Source: Peptoniphilus_B koenoeneniae | GTDB taxonomy: Bacteria > Bacillota > Clostridia > Tissierellales > Peptoniphilaceae | NCBI RefSeq assembly: GCF_030812875.1 | Contig: NZ_JAUSTN010000008.1 | Location: 1-64,000 of the forward strand | Direction of reading: 5' to 3' | Length of the DNA stretch: 64,000 nt | The notes under the pieces: generated by a model | Told to the model about the DNA's origin: nothing | Seen by the model: the letters and a program-made list of their open reading frames with translations, nothing else | Databases searched by the model: none | Shown: piece after piece, positions 26,925 through 34,387 of the stretch | Position numbering within the stretch: position 1 is the stretch's first letter | Layout: every line of letters starts with the position of its first letter | Position numbers and translations under genes: made by a program

Positions 26925-27518
26925 TTAATATTCTTCTTTAAATACTTGGAAATATCCTTGAGGATGAGCACATGCTGGGCAAACTTCCGGCGCTTCCTTG
27001 CCTTCATGAACATAGCCGCAGTTTAAGCATTTCCAAAGAACTACATGGTCTTTTTTAAATACTGTGCCTTTCTTAATATTTTCAGCAAGTTTTCTGTATC
27101 TCTTTTCGTGAGCTTCTTCAACTTCTCCAACTTCTTTAAATACATCAGCTATTTCATCATATCCTTCTTCTCTTGCAATTTTTTCAAATTCAGGATACAT
27201 GGAAGAAGTTTCATGATGTTCTCCTTCTGCTGCTGCAATTAAGTTTGTATAAGTGTCTTTTTCATCAAAATGTACAGGGAATGAATCTGTAATTTCAACA
27301 GCTTCTGCATCACTTTGTTTGTTTAAAAATCTGTAAAATCTCTTTGCGTGTTCGTCTTCGTTTCTTGATGTTTCAAGGAAAATATCTCTTATTTGAATAT
27401 ATTTTTCTTTTTCTGCTTGTTTTGCATAATATTTATATCTCATTGATGCTTGAGATTCTCCAGCAAAAGATTTCATAAGATTAACTAATGTTTTACTTCC
27501 TTTTAATGATTTTTTCAT
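26925..27518 (-). CDS. rbr: Rubrerythrin
   Basis: 197 residues, typical size. The N-terminal ferritin-like four-helix domain carries the diiron ligands (FAGESQASMRY with Glu, RNEDEHAKRF, AAEGEHHETS and VEEAHEKRY). The C-terminal rubredoxin domain has CLNCGYVHEG and CPACAHPQGYF for the Fe(Cys)4 site. It reduces H2O2 to water using electrons from reduced rubredoxin or a similar donor in the cytoplasm. GGAGG precedes the ATG. A perfect 15-base palindrome upstream probably binds a Fur/PerR-type repressor. Confidence 0.95.
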   Translation of the reverse strand: MKKSLKGSKTLVNLMKSFAGESQASMRYKYYAKQAEKEKYIQIRDIFLETSRNEDEHAKRFYRFLNKQSDAEAVEITDSFPVHFDEKDTYTNLIAAAEGEHHETSSMYPEFEKIAREEGYDEIADVFKEVGEVEEAHEKRYRKLAENIKKGTVFKKDHVVLWKCLNCGYVHEGKEAPEVCPACAHPQGYFQVFKEEY

Positions 27519-27537
27519 AATAATCCTCCCATATTTT

Positions 27538-27552
27538 CGTATAATTTATACG
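27538..27552. promoter_or_regulatory. Putative operator of the rubrerythrin gene
   Basis: CGTATAATTTATACG is a perfect 7-1-7 palindrome 20 bases upstream of the start codon. It has the same length and layout as PerR boxes and shares the TATAA..TTATA core. No regulator gene of this type is in the window. Confidence 0.5.
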
Positions 27553-27669
27553 ATTATCTTAACCATATCTCATATATACCCTTTAATTTTTTATAAACAA
27601 ACTTTTTAATCCATTTCCAACATTTGATTATCCTATTATCAAAAAAATTAAAAATTTTTTGATTTTTTT

Positions 27670-28290
27670 ATTCGCCTTACGGCGATGGACCAATAGCAGA
27701 TATTTGCAGAGCTTTAATCTTATGGACCCTGTACGGATAAAATTACCCTACATTTATGCGTGTGTTTTGTGGGTTGTAGGGACCGGTTTACCGGTCCGCC
27801 TATGTCACGTGGGAGAACAAACTCAACTTTTTTTATAAATATTTTTTTATGCTCTACATAAAGCATTTTTGTTTTATGTGTTCAATAAACTTTTTATTTA
27901 TATTTTTTCTTTTTCATTTCTTTTTTTGTTTTATTCGCCTTACGGCGCCGGACCAATAAATTGGTCCCTACATTGGGTTGCTGAGCTTTACTTTTATGGA
28001 TCCTGTACGGATAAAATTGTCACATTTATGCGTGTGTTTTGTGGGTTGTAGGGACCGGTTTACCGGTCCGCCTATGTCACGTGGGAGAACAAACTCAACT
28101 TTTTTTATAAATATTTTTTTATGCTCTACATAAAGCATTTTTGTTTTATGTGTTCAATAAACTTTTTATTTATATTTTTTCTTTTTCATTTTTTTTGTTT
28201 TATTCGCCTTACGGCGACGGACCAATAAATTGGTCCCTACAATGATTTTTAAATATTCAATAAATTGGTCCCTACATTTGGTTTTATTTA
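27670..28290. repeat. Palindromic repeat cluster 3
   Basis: Fills gene-free 27519-28335. Units: truncated A-long at 27687, B 27780-27797, A-short 27950-27967, B 28052-28069, A-short 28219-28236 and half-A near 28258. The A at 27950 and B at 28052 form a complete element with an 84-nt interior. The segment around each B, from ATGCGTGTGTTTTG through the AT-rich linker, occurs twice nearly identically with a period of 272 bases (about 27757-27925 and 28028-28197). Confidence 0.85.
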
Positions 28291-28298
28291 CAATAAAA

Positions 28299-28323
28299 AA
28301 TCCACTGGTTTTGCCAATGGATT
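28299..28323 (-). terminator. Terminator of the D-aspartate ligase-like gene (ATCCATTG type)
   Basis: AATCCACTGG (28299-28308) pairs with CCAATGGATT (28314-28323), with one G-T pair. Confidence 0.85.
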
Positions 28324-28335
28324 TTGTTTTGTTTT

Positions 28336-29532
28336 CTATTTTTTATATTTTATATAGGTCTTTATACTTGAAAGCCTTGCTCGCATATAGGCTAGGAATC
28401 TTTTTAAATTTTTGTCTTTTTCATACCACTGGGTAAATTCATATCCCCTTTTCAAGAGGGATTTTACCAATTCTTTTTTGTCCCCTGCTACATATTTTTT
28501 TGCTACAAGGGGGTCTACATAAAGCCAGGCTTTTTGACATCCTTCGTGGTAATAGGTTTCTAAATCTTTATTAAAAACCAAATCATCTACTAAAAATTTT
28601 ACAAAGTTGCAGCCTCCTGCGGTCATATAATAGGAGGACCTGCCTTGTCTTATGTTGATTTCAAAGACCTTATAAGTTTTTGACCTGTCGTCATATTTTA
28701 AGTCAAAGTTTGCAAAGCCATGATAATTTATGGATTCCAAAAATTTTTCATAGGTTTTATATAGGTCCACGTCACTGTCTGTATATAAAAAGTCATAGTT
28801 TCCAATTTCTTGTGGAAGGACTGCGTCTAATAGACACCTGCCCAGGCACATCATTTTAACTTTTCCTTTTTTATTTACATAGGCGTTTAAGACTGCCATT
28901 TTTTCAGGGCCACCTTCTATAAATTCTTGGGCAATCATAAGTCCTTTATAGCCTGCTTTATAAATTCTTTTAAGCTCCATGTTAAGTTCTTCTTTGTCGT
29001 GAATTTTATAGGCCTTTTTTTTGCCTTCAAAATGTAGGTGAACAAATTCTATGGAGTCATTGGCTTTTAGGGCAATTGGATAGGAGAATGGGATTTCAAC
29101 CTCTCCATTGTCATACATTTTTTTATCTATAAGGTATGTTTTTGGATAGGGCAAATTTTCTTTTTGGCAAATTTCATAAAAATCTTTTTTATTTTCAAGA
29201 AGCTTTTGTTGGTCCAAGGTTACATAGTTAAATTCATAATAGTCTTTTAATATTTGATTATTTTTTGTGATTAAAGAGGTGTAGCCGTCAGAACAGGAGA
29301 TTAAAATAAGTTTTTCTCCTTGTCTTGTTTTGGCAAAGTCTATTAAAGTTTTTAAAAAGACTTCTTCTTTTTCAAAGTCTGGGTTTGTTTTTACTTCTAT
29401 AATTTTTGAATTTCTTGTATATATTAAGGGTTTTATTCCGAAGCAATAGGATTTTTTACCATATTCCTTATGAAAGGAACGGGCGACTCCGTAGGCATTG
29501 GCATCGGTTCCTAAGATTACAGGTGTAAACAT
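28336..29532 (-). CDS. ATP-grasp enzyme resembling D-aspartate ligase (peptidoglycan cross-bridge)
   Basis: 398 residues. It resembles the Enterococcus faecium D-aspartate ligase along its length: PVILGTDANAYGVARSFHKEYG at the N-terminus, ISCSDGYTSLI, FYEICQKENLPYPKT, VHLHFEGKKKAYKI, KMMCLGRCLL, HGFANFDLKYD and the ATP-grasp metal site FEINIRQGRSS. That enzyme adds D-Asp to the Lys side chain of UDP-MurNAc-pentapeptide to make the interpeptide bridge. The bridge residue here is inferred and could be another D-amino acid. The frame extends to an ATG at 29574, but GGAGG stands four bases before the ATG at 29532. Repeat clusters lie on both sides, so it is transcribed alone. Confidence 0.78.
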   Translation of the reverse strand: MFTPVILGTDANAYGVARSFHKEYGKKSYCFGIKPLIYTRNSKIIEVKTNPDFEKEEVFLKTLIDFAKTRQGEKLILISCSDGYTSLITKNNQILKDYYEFNYVTLDQQKLLENKKDFYEICQKENLPYPKTYLIDKKMYDNGEVEIPFSYPIALKANDSIEFVHLHFEGKKKAYKIHDKEELNMELKRIYKAGYKGLMIAQEFIEGGPEKMAVLNAYVNKKGKVKMMCLGRCLLDAVLPQEIGNYDFLYTDSDVDLYKTYEKFLESINYHGFANFDLKYDDRSKTYKVFEINIRQGRSSYYMTAGGCNFVKFLVDDLVFNKDLETYYHEGCQKAWLYVDPLVAKKYVAGDKKELVKSLLKRGYEFTQWYEKDKNLKRFLAYMRARLSSIKTYIKYKK

Positions 29533-29604
29533 ATTTCCTCCATCTTTTATTTTTATATTACAAGTATAGCACAATTGCTTGGATTGGATTTTATTTTATT
29601 TTAT

Positions 29605-30450
29605 TCGCCTTCGCCGCCGGACCAATAGCAGATATTTGCAAATCTTTTGTGAGCTGTAGGGACCGGTTTACCGGTCCGTGTGCGTTTGGTGAGAAAACAA
29701 ATTCAATATTTTTATAAAATTTTTTTAATGAATATTATTTTTATATTTATCTTTTTTCATTTTTTATTTTATTCGGCTGACGCCGCCGGACCAATAAATT
29801 GGTCCCTACATTCGGTTGCATGGGTTTTCTTTTGTGAAACCTCTTCTCATAAAATTACCCCACATTGGATTTTATATTCAATAAAAATTTTATTTTAATT
29901 TACATTTTATCGTTTTTTTATTTTATTTTATTTTGTTCGCCTTCGCCGCCGGACCAATAAATTGGTCCCTACATTCTGTTTCGGAGATTTAATCTTGTTA
30001 AACCTTTCCGCATAAATAAACTCTACATTCCCATGTGGGTTTTTGTGAGCTGTAGGGACCGGTTTACCGGTCCGTGTGCGTTTGGTGAGAAAACAAATTC
30101 AATATTTTTATAAAATTTTTTTAATGAATATTATTTTTATATTTATCTTTTTTCATTTTTTATTTTATTTTATTCGGCTGACGCCGCCGGACCAATAAAT
30201 TGGTCCCTACATTCTGTTGCATGGGTTTTCTTTTGTGAAACCTCTTCTCATAAAATTACCCCACATTGGATTTTATATTCAATAAAAATTTTATTTTAAT
30301 TTACATTTTATCGTTTTTTTTATTTTATTTTATTTTATTCGCCTTAAGTCGCCGGACCAATAGCAGATATTTGCAAATCTTTTGTGAGCTGTAGGGACCG
30401 GTTTACCGGTCCGTGTACGTTTGGTGAGAAAACAAATTTAATATTTTTAT
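29605..30450. repeat. Palindromic repeat cluster 4
   Basis: Occupies gene-free 29533-30491. Units: truncated A-long at 29619, B 29660-29677, A-short 29788-29805, A-short 29951-29968, B 30056-30073, A-short 30189-30206, truncated A-long at 30354 and B 30395-30412. A at 29951 and B at 30056 are 87 nt apart. The block from GAGCTGTAGGGACC through ATTGGATTTTATATTC is nearly identical at about 29650-29880 and 30046-30280. Both truncated A-long units break at the same point (after GATATTTGCA) and join directly to AATCTTTTGTGAGCTG. Confidence 0.85.
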
Positions 30451-30491
30451 AAAATTTTTTTAATGAATATTATTTGTAATTTCCAATAAAA

Positions 30492-30519
30492 AATCCATTG
30501 GTTCTATTTCCAATGGATT
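30492..30519 (-). terminator. Terminator of the pilus operon (ATCCATTG type)
   Basis: AATCCATTGG (30492-30501) pairs with CCAATGGATT (30510-30519). It lies directly after the last sortase gene, with a minus-strand T-run. Confidence 0.88.
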
Positions 30520-30531
30520 TTATTTACATTT

Positions 30532-31368
30532 TTATTTTAATTTTTTTCTTCTCGGTTTTTTACCTCTTACTATATATTTGCACATATTTATGAATACTAT
30601 CAAAAGGCTTATCCAGCCTATAATTGTTATGGCGTATATTCCATATTTTAAATAGGAAACAGAACTTTCTTTTTGGTCTTTTGTTTCTTCTATAGTCTTT
30701 TCTTCATAAACTCTTTTTGCATTTACTAATAATCTTTTTGGCCTCGGCGGTCTTTTTGGATGGCAGGTAAGAAGACTTATCATATCCTGATCCTTTATGG
30801 GCAGGATTTTTTCCCAATCTCCCGGCCCTATTATTTCCTTGTCAGACACTGCATATTTTAAAAGTCCCAGAGGGCTATCTATAAAAATTTCATCCCCAGG
30901 ATTTAAGTCATCTATGTTATAAAAGAAAAGGTCTCCCCAGCCTCCTCTGTGACCAGCTATAACGGATCTGGTGGATTTTCCTCCTATAGGTAGACTTGTT
31001 CCTTCTACCTGTGCAACTCCCATTTTTAAATGTTTAAAACTTGCATCAAGATAGATTGGTTTTTTTAAATCTAATTTAGGAATTATAATGTAGGCAAAAA
31101 TATCATCTTCTTTTAAGCCGTCAATGTTGTAAAAGGCCTTATAATCTTCATTTTGAAAGGGATCTATTATATTTCCTTCATTTTTTTCCACCTTTTCATT
31201 GTAAGATTCTATAGATGGATTCATGTGAGGTTTTTCATTTTGAAAAATTTTATATTTTCCATCAGCAGATATTTCCCTATAAGAAATTGAAGTAAAAGCT
31301 ATAAGGGGCATAAGAATGCCCACAAGAACAAATAAATATCCTATAATTACTCTTAATTTTTTATTCAT
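30532..31368 (-). CDS. Class C sortase 3 of the pilus operon
   Basis: 278 residues. An N-terminal membrane helix (about 8-28) and a C-terminal helix (about 243-265) bracket the sortase domain. The catalytic His is in VIAGHRGG, the Cys in SLLTCHP, and the Arg in RPKRLLVNAKR. The class C lid motif is DPF (IIDPFQNED near residue 68). The other two sortases here use DPY, and the region after the Cys (CHPKRPPRPKR) also differs from their CTPxMINxHR. Such enzymes polymerise pilins or attach ancillary ones. AGGAG precedes the ATG; the gene overlaps the preceding sortase by eight bases. Which of the three links which pilin cannot be read from sequence. Confidence 0.9.
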   Translation of the reverse strand: MNKKLRVIIGYLFVLVGILMPLIAFTSISYREISADGKYKIFQNEKPHMNPSIESYNEKVEKNEGNIIDPFQNEDYKAFYNIDGLKEDDIFAYIIIPKLDLKKPIYLDASFKHLKMGVAQVEGTSLPIGGKSTRSVIAGHRGGWGDLFFYNIDDLNPGDEIFIDSPLGLLKYAVSDKEIIGPGDWEKILPIKDQDMISLLTCHPKRPPRPKRLLVNAKRVYEEKTIEETKDQKESSVSYLKYGIYAITIIGWISLLIVFINMCKYIVRGKKPRRKKLK

Positions 31369-32179
31369 AGCGCCTTCTCCTAAATTTTTTATAAATAAAG
31401 ATTATTAACAGAACTATAATAAGAGTGAGAGCAGGCCAAATTACATCTTTAAAATTAAATTTCATTGCCTGTATAGGCTCATCAGGTTCCACATAAGGTA
31501 TCCTATGTCCACGAACTAAAAGTCTGTGAGAATTTATCATGTAGGGCGTGCAGGTAAGAAGGGTCATAAGATCTTTTCCCTCTACAACTAAAACCGGTTC
31601 AAAGTCCCAAGGCTCCACTGTTAAAATTTGGTCCACCTTATAGGCTAAGGTTTCTTTAATGTTTGTAAAGTAAAAGACATCTCCCAATTTGAGCTTATCC
31701 AGTTCCCTAAAAAGTTTAACTTGAGGAAGGCCTCTGTGAGCTGTAATAACTGCATGAGTATCTTGTCCTCCAATAGGAAGAGATGTCCCCTCCAAGTGGC
31801 CGCAGGCTCTCTGTAAAACATCTTCAGAAGTGCCGGCATACACGGGAATTCTTTGTTCAATCTTTGGAATATTTATAAAACCTATTTGCTCTTTTAATTC
31901 CAACATTCTGGCATAGTTTGCAACACCCTCTTTTTCCCTTTCAGTGTAAGGGTCTGCCAGTCTTGAAGGATCTAAAGTTTCGTTATAAGCCTTGGCAAGG
32001 TCTATTCTTTTATTAATTTCTTCTTGAGAAAGCTCCGTCTTTGCTTCTTCAAAAACTTCTATGCGGTTGTTATTTTTTATAGTGTAATAATAATTGGAAA
32101 TTATAGGATAGACGGCTATTAAAAGCCCTAAAATAAACATGCCTATAATTTTCCAATTTTTTTTAATTTTTCTTAACAT
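31361..32179 (-). CDS. Class C sortase 2 of the pilus operon
   Basis: 272 residues. N-terminal (about 12-30) and C-terminal (about 245-263) membrane helices are present. Lid motif ADPY near residue 74, catalytic His in ITAHRGLP, Cys in TLLTCTPY, Arg in SHRLLVRGHR. It is clearly a paralogue of sortase 1 upstream, with shared segments such as YARMLELKE and LEGTSLPIGG. It overlaps sortase 1 by 17 bases and sortase 3 by eight, so the three are translationally coupled. Confidence 0.92.
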   Translation of the reverse strand: MLRKIKKNWKIIGMFILGLLIAVYPIISNYYYTIKNNNRIEVFEEAKTELSQEEINKRIDLAKAYNETLDPSRLADPYTEREKEGVANYARMLELKEQIGFINIPKIEQRIPVYAGTSEDVLQRACGHLEGTSLPIGGQDTHAVITAHRGLPQVKLFRELDKLKLGDVFYFTNIKETLAYKVDQILTVEPWDFEPVLVVEGKDLMTLLTCTPYMINSHRLLVRGHRIPYVEPDEPIQAMKFNFKDVIWPALTLIIVLLIIFIYKKFRRRRYE

Positions 32180-33059
32180 CCTTTTTTTCCCTAAACCTTA
32201 ACATATTTTCTTCCGCTCTTTTTTCTCTTTCCTTTTTCTTTTTGTGTCTAGAAATTAAAAATCGGATTAAAATTATTATAACAAAAATTAAAAGAATAAT
32301 AAGTCTTTTATCTATGCCTAAATTTTTGCCTGTATCTTCCATAACTTTTTCATCAACTTCCGGCACATAAGGAACCCTGTGGCCACGAACAATAAGTCTG
32401 TGAGTATTGATCATAATAGGCGTGCAGGTAAGAAGGGTTGCATAGTCCTTTCCTTCAACAACTAAAAGTTGTGAAAAATCAGAAGGATCAATAACATCAA
32501 TATGATCCACTTGATAGGCTAAAACGCCTCCAACATAATTAATATAAAATTTTTCATCAAGCTTTACTTTTATTAAATCCGTAAAAAGTCTTGCACTGGG
32601 TAGGCCTGAATGGGCAGTAATAACAGTATGAGAAGGAACACCACCAATAGGAAGAGAAGTCCCCTCCAAGTGGCCTGCACCCTTTTGAAGAATTTCTTCA
32701 TTAGTTCCAGCATAAATAGGTATCTCCACATTTATAGAAGGAATTTGAATGGAGCCGATCTTCTCCCTCAGCTCAAGCATCCTTGCATAATTGGAAATAG
32801 CCCTCTTTTTTTCCTCTTCAGAATAAGGATCGGCCCTTATTACATTTGCCAAATTGTCATTATAAATTTGCGCAAGTTTTAATCTTTCAGCAATTTCTTC
32901 AGGAGACAACTCATCACGAGCCTCCTTAAAATCCTGAACTTGATTGTTGGCTTCAATCTTATAATACCAATTGGAAATCATAGGGTAAGACATTATCCCC
33001 AGACCCAGTATAAAAATAAATATAAAAATAATATTGGATTTTTTATTTCTTCTTGCCAT
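32163..33059 (-). CDS. Class C sortase 1 of the pilus operon
   Basis: 298 residues with an N-terminal helix (about 10-28), a C-terminal helix (about 253-267) and a basic Lys/Arg-rich cytoplasmic tail of about 30 residues. Lid motif ADPY near 77; catalytic His in ITAHSGLP, Cys in TLLTCTPI, Arg in THRLIVRGHR. First of three tandem class C sortase genes, 56 bases after the small pilin gene. GGAG precedes the ATG. Confidence 0.92.
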   Translation of the reverse strand: MARRNKKSNIIFIFIFILGLGIMSYPMISNWYYKIEANNQVQDFKEARDELSPEEIAERLKLAQIYNDNLANVIRADPYSEEEKKRAISNYARMLELREKIGSIQIPSINVEIPIYAGTNEEILQKGAGHLEGTSLPIGGVPSHTVITAHSGLPSARLFTDLIKVKLDEKFYINYVGGVLAYQVDHIDVIDPSDFSQLLVVEGKDYATLLTCTPIMINTHRLIVRGHRVPYVPEVDEKVMEDTGKNLGIDKRLIILLIFVIIILIRFLISRHKKKKEREKRAEENMLRFREKKDVKKN

Positions 33060-33115
33060 TTTTTCTCCATCTGCAAAATACTTACAAAATAAAAGAGGCT
33101 TTTCAGCCCCCTATA

Positions 33116-34321
33116 TTAATTTTTTTCTCTAATTAAATACTTGCCCAAACCTACCATAATAGCACCGGCAACCACTAGAACAATAAGTGTAATATCCCCT
33201 GTCTTAGGTATAGGCGGTCTTTTGCTGTTTTCAATTATAAGAACTTTTTCAAAAGAATCATCATCAATTTCAAACTTCAAACTGCCCTCAAGCAAAGTAT
33301 AATCTTTAGGAGCTTTTATTTCCCAAATATAATAAGTTCCATAATCGAGATTTGAAACTGAAAACTTTCCATTCTCTCCTGATTTTAAAATTAAATCTTT
33401 TCCATTTTTATCCTTAAGCCTTAGGTGCTTTCCATCAACAATTTGGGTAATTGCAAACTCTGCCCCGCTTAAAGGTTTGACTTTAGTCTCATCTGTTTTA
33501 AAAAAGTTATAAGATCCTCTTTTTTTCTCATTCTCTACTCGGATCCTGCAAGACTCATCCTTAAAAATTTTAAAATAAGAATCTTCAACAAGTATCTTGT
33601 AGCCAAAGGGAGCGGACACCTCTTTGAAGAAATAAAGTCCCGGACTAAGATTATCTACAACAATCTTGCCATCCTTATCAGTTTCAAAAATTTCCTCCTT
33701 GCCCTCAGGATCATACCTGTTATTTTTAGTCTTTACAATTTCTCCAGAAGAATCGTGAAGAGTAAACTTTGCCCCCTTTAAAAGATTTCCCTCTCCGTCA
33801 ACCTTTATAAGCTCAACTCTTCCCGGAGGTGTTTCCTTTGGTGGTGGTGGCGGTGGAGGTGGCGGCGGCATTGGCGGCCTTCTTCCCCACTTTAAATTTA
33901 TAAGGTCTGCTTCTTCAGGAGAAAAAACTGCCGATTCAATAAAAGAAAGTCTGTCCTTATTGTTAAGCTCCCTTACATAATAAAAACCCTCTTTAAGATT
34001 TAAAAGCTTAACCTTATAATCATCTTCAGCCTTGGGATATAAAATCCACTTATAAGAAGGATCCTCCAACTGCTTATCCAAATCTTCTTCAGTAAAAGTA
34101 TCTAAAATAGAGGTCATCTTAGTCTTGTCCATGTGGGTATCTATAAAGTTTGGATTTATTTTCCAAACCCCCAAGGTTCTTCCCCTTAAATCTTCTTCAG
34201 TCAAATCGTCTTTAGTTTTTATGTTGATGGTAACTGATGATGCTCCTAAAACTTTAAGAGGTAGGAAGATCATAGTGACCACCATGTATAAAATTATTAA
34301 ATTTTTAAATCTTTTCTTCAT
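33116..34321 (-). CDS. Ancillary (base-type) pilin with IPKTG sorting signal
   Basis: 401 residues. A signal peptide (1-26) is followed by a domain of about 130 residues, then a proline tract (ten consecutive Pro near residue 155), then two SpaA/Cna-B-like domains. These begin with RVELIKVDGEGNLLKGAKF and SYNFFKTDETKVKPLSGAEF and contain E-box-like segments (YFFKEVSAPFGY, YYIWEIKAPKDY) expected to form internal isopeptide bonds. The C-terminus has IPKTGD, a membrane helix and a short Arg/Lys tail. By size, position after the backbone pilin and resemblance to RrgC/GBS base pilins it is probably the subunit attaching the pilus to the wall. GAGG precedes the ATG. Confidence 0.85.
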   Translation of the reverse strand: MKKRFKNLIILYMVVTMIFLPLKVLGASSVTINIKTKDDLTEEDLRGRTLGVWKINPNFIDTHMDKTKMTSILDTFTEEDLDKQLEDPSYKWILYPKAEDDYKVKLLNLKEGFYYVRELNNKDRLSFIESAVFSPEEADLINLKWGRRPPMPPPPPPPPPPKETPPGRVELIKVDGEGNLLKGAKFTLHDSSGEIVKTKNNRYDPEGKEEIFETDKDGKIVVDNLSPGLYFFKEVSAPFGYKILVEDSYFKIFKDESCRIRVENEKKRGSYNFFKTDETKVKPLSGAEFAITQIVDGKHLRLKDKNGKDLILKSGENGKFSVSNLDYGTYYIWEIKAPKDYTLLEGSLKFEIDDDSFEKVLIIENSKRPPIPKTGDITLIVLVVAGAIMVGLGKYLIREKN

Positions 34322-34387
34322 ATCTACCTCTTTTTAATAATATGTATGGAAAAGGGGAAAGCCCCCTTTTCTAAAATTTAATTAAAC

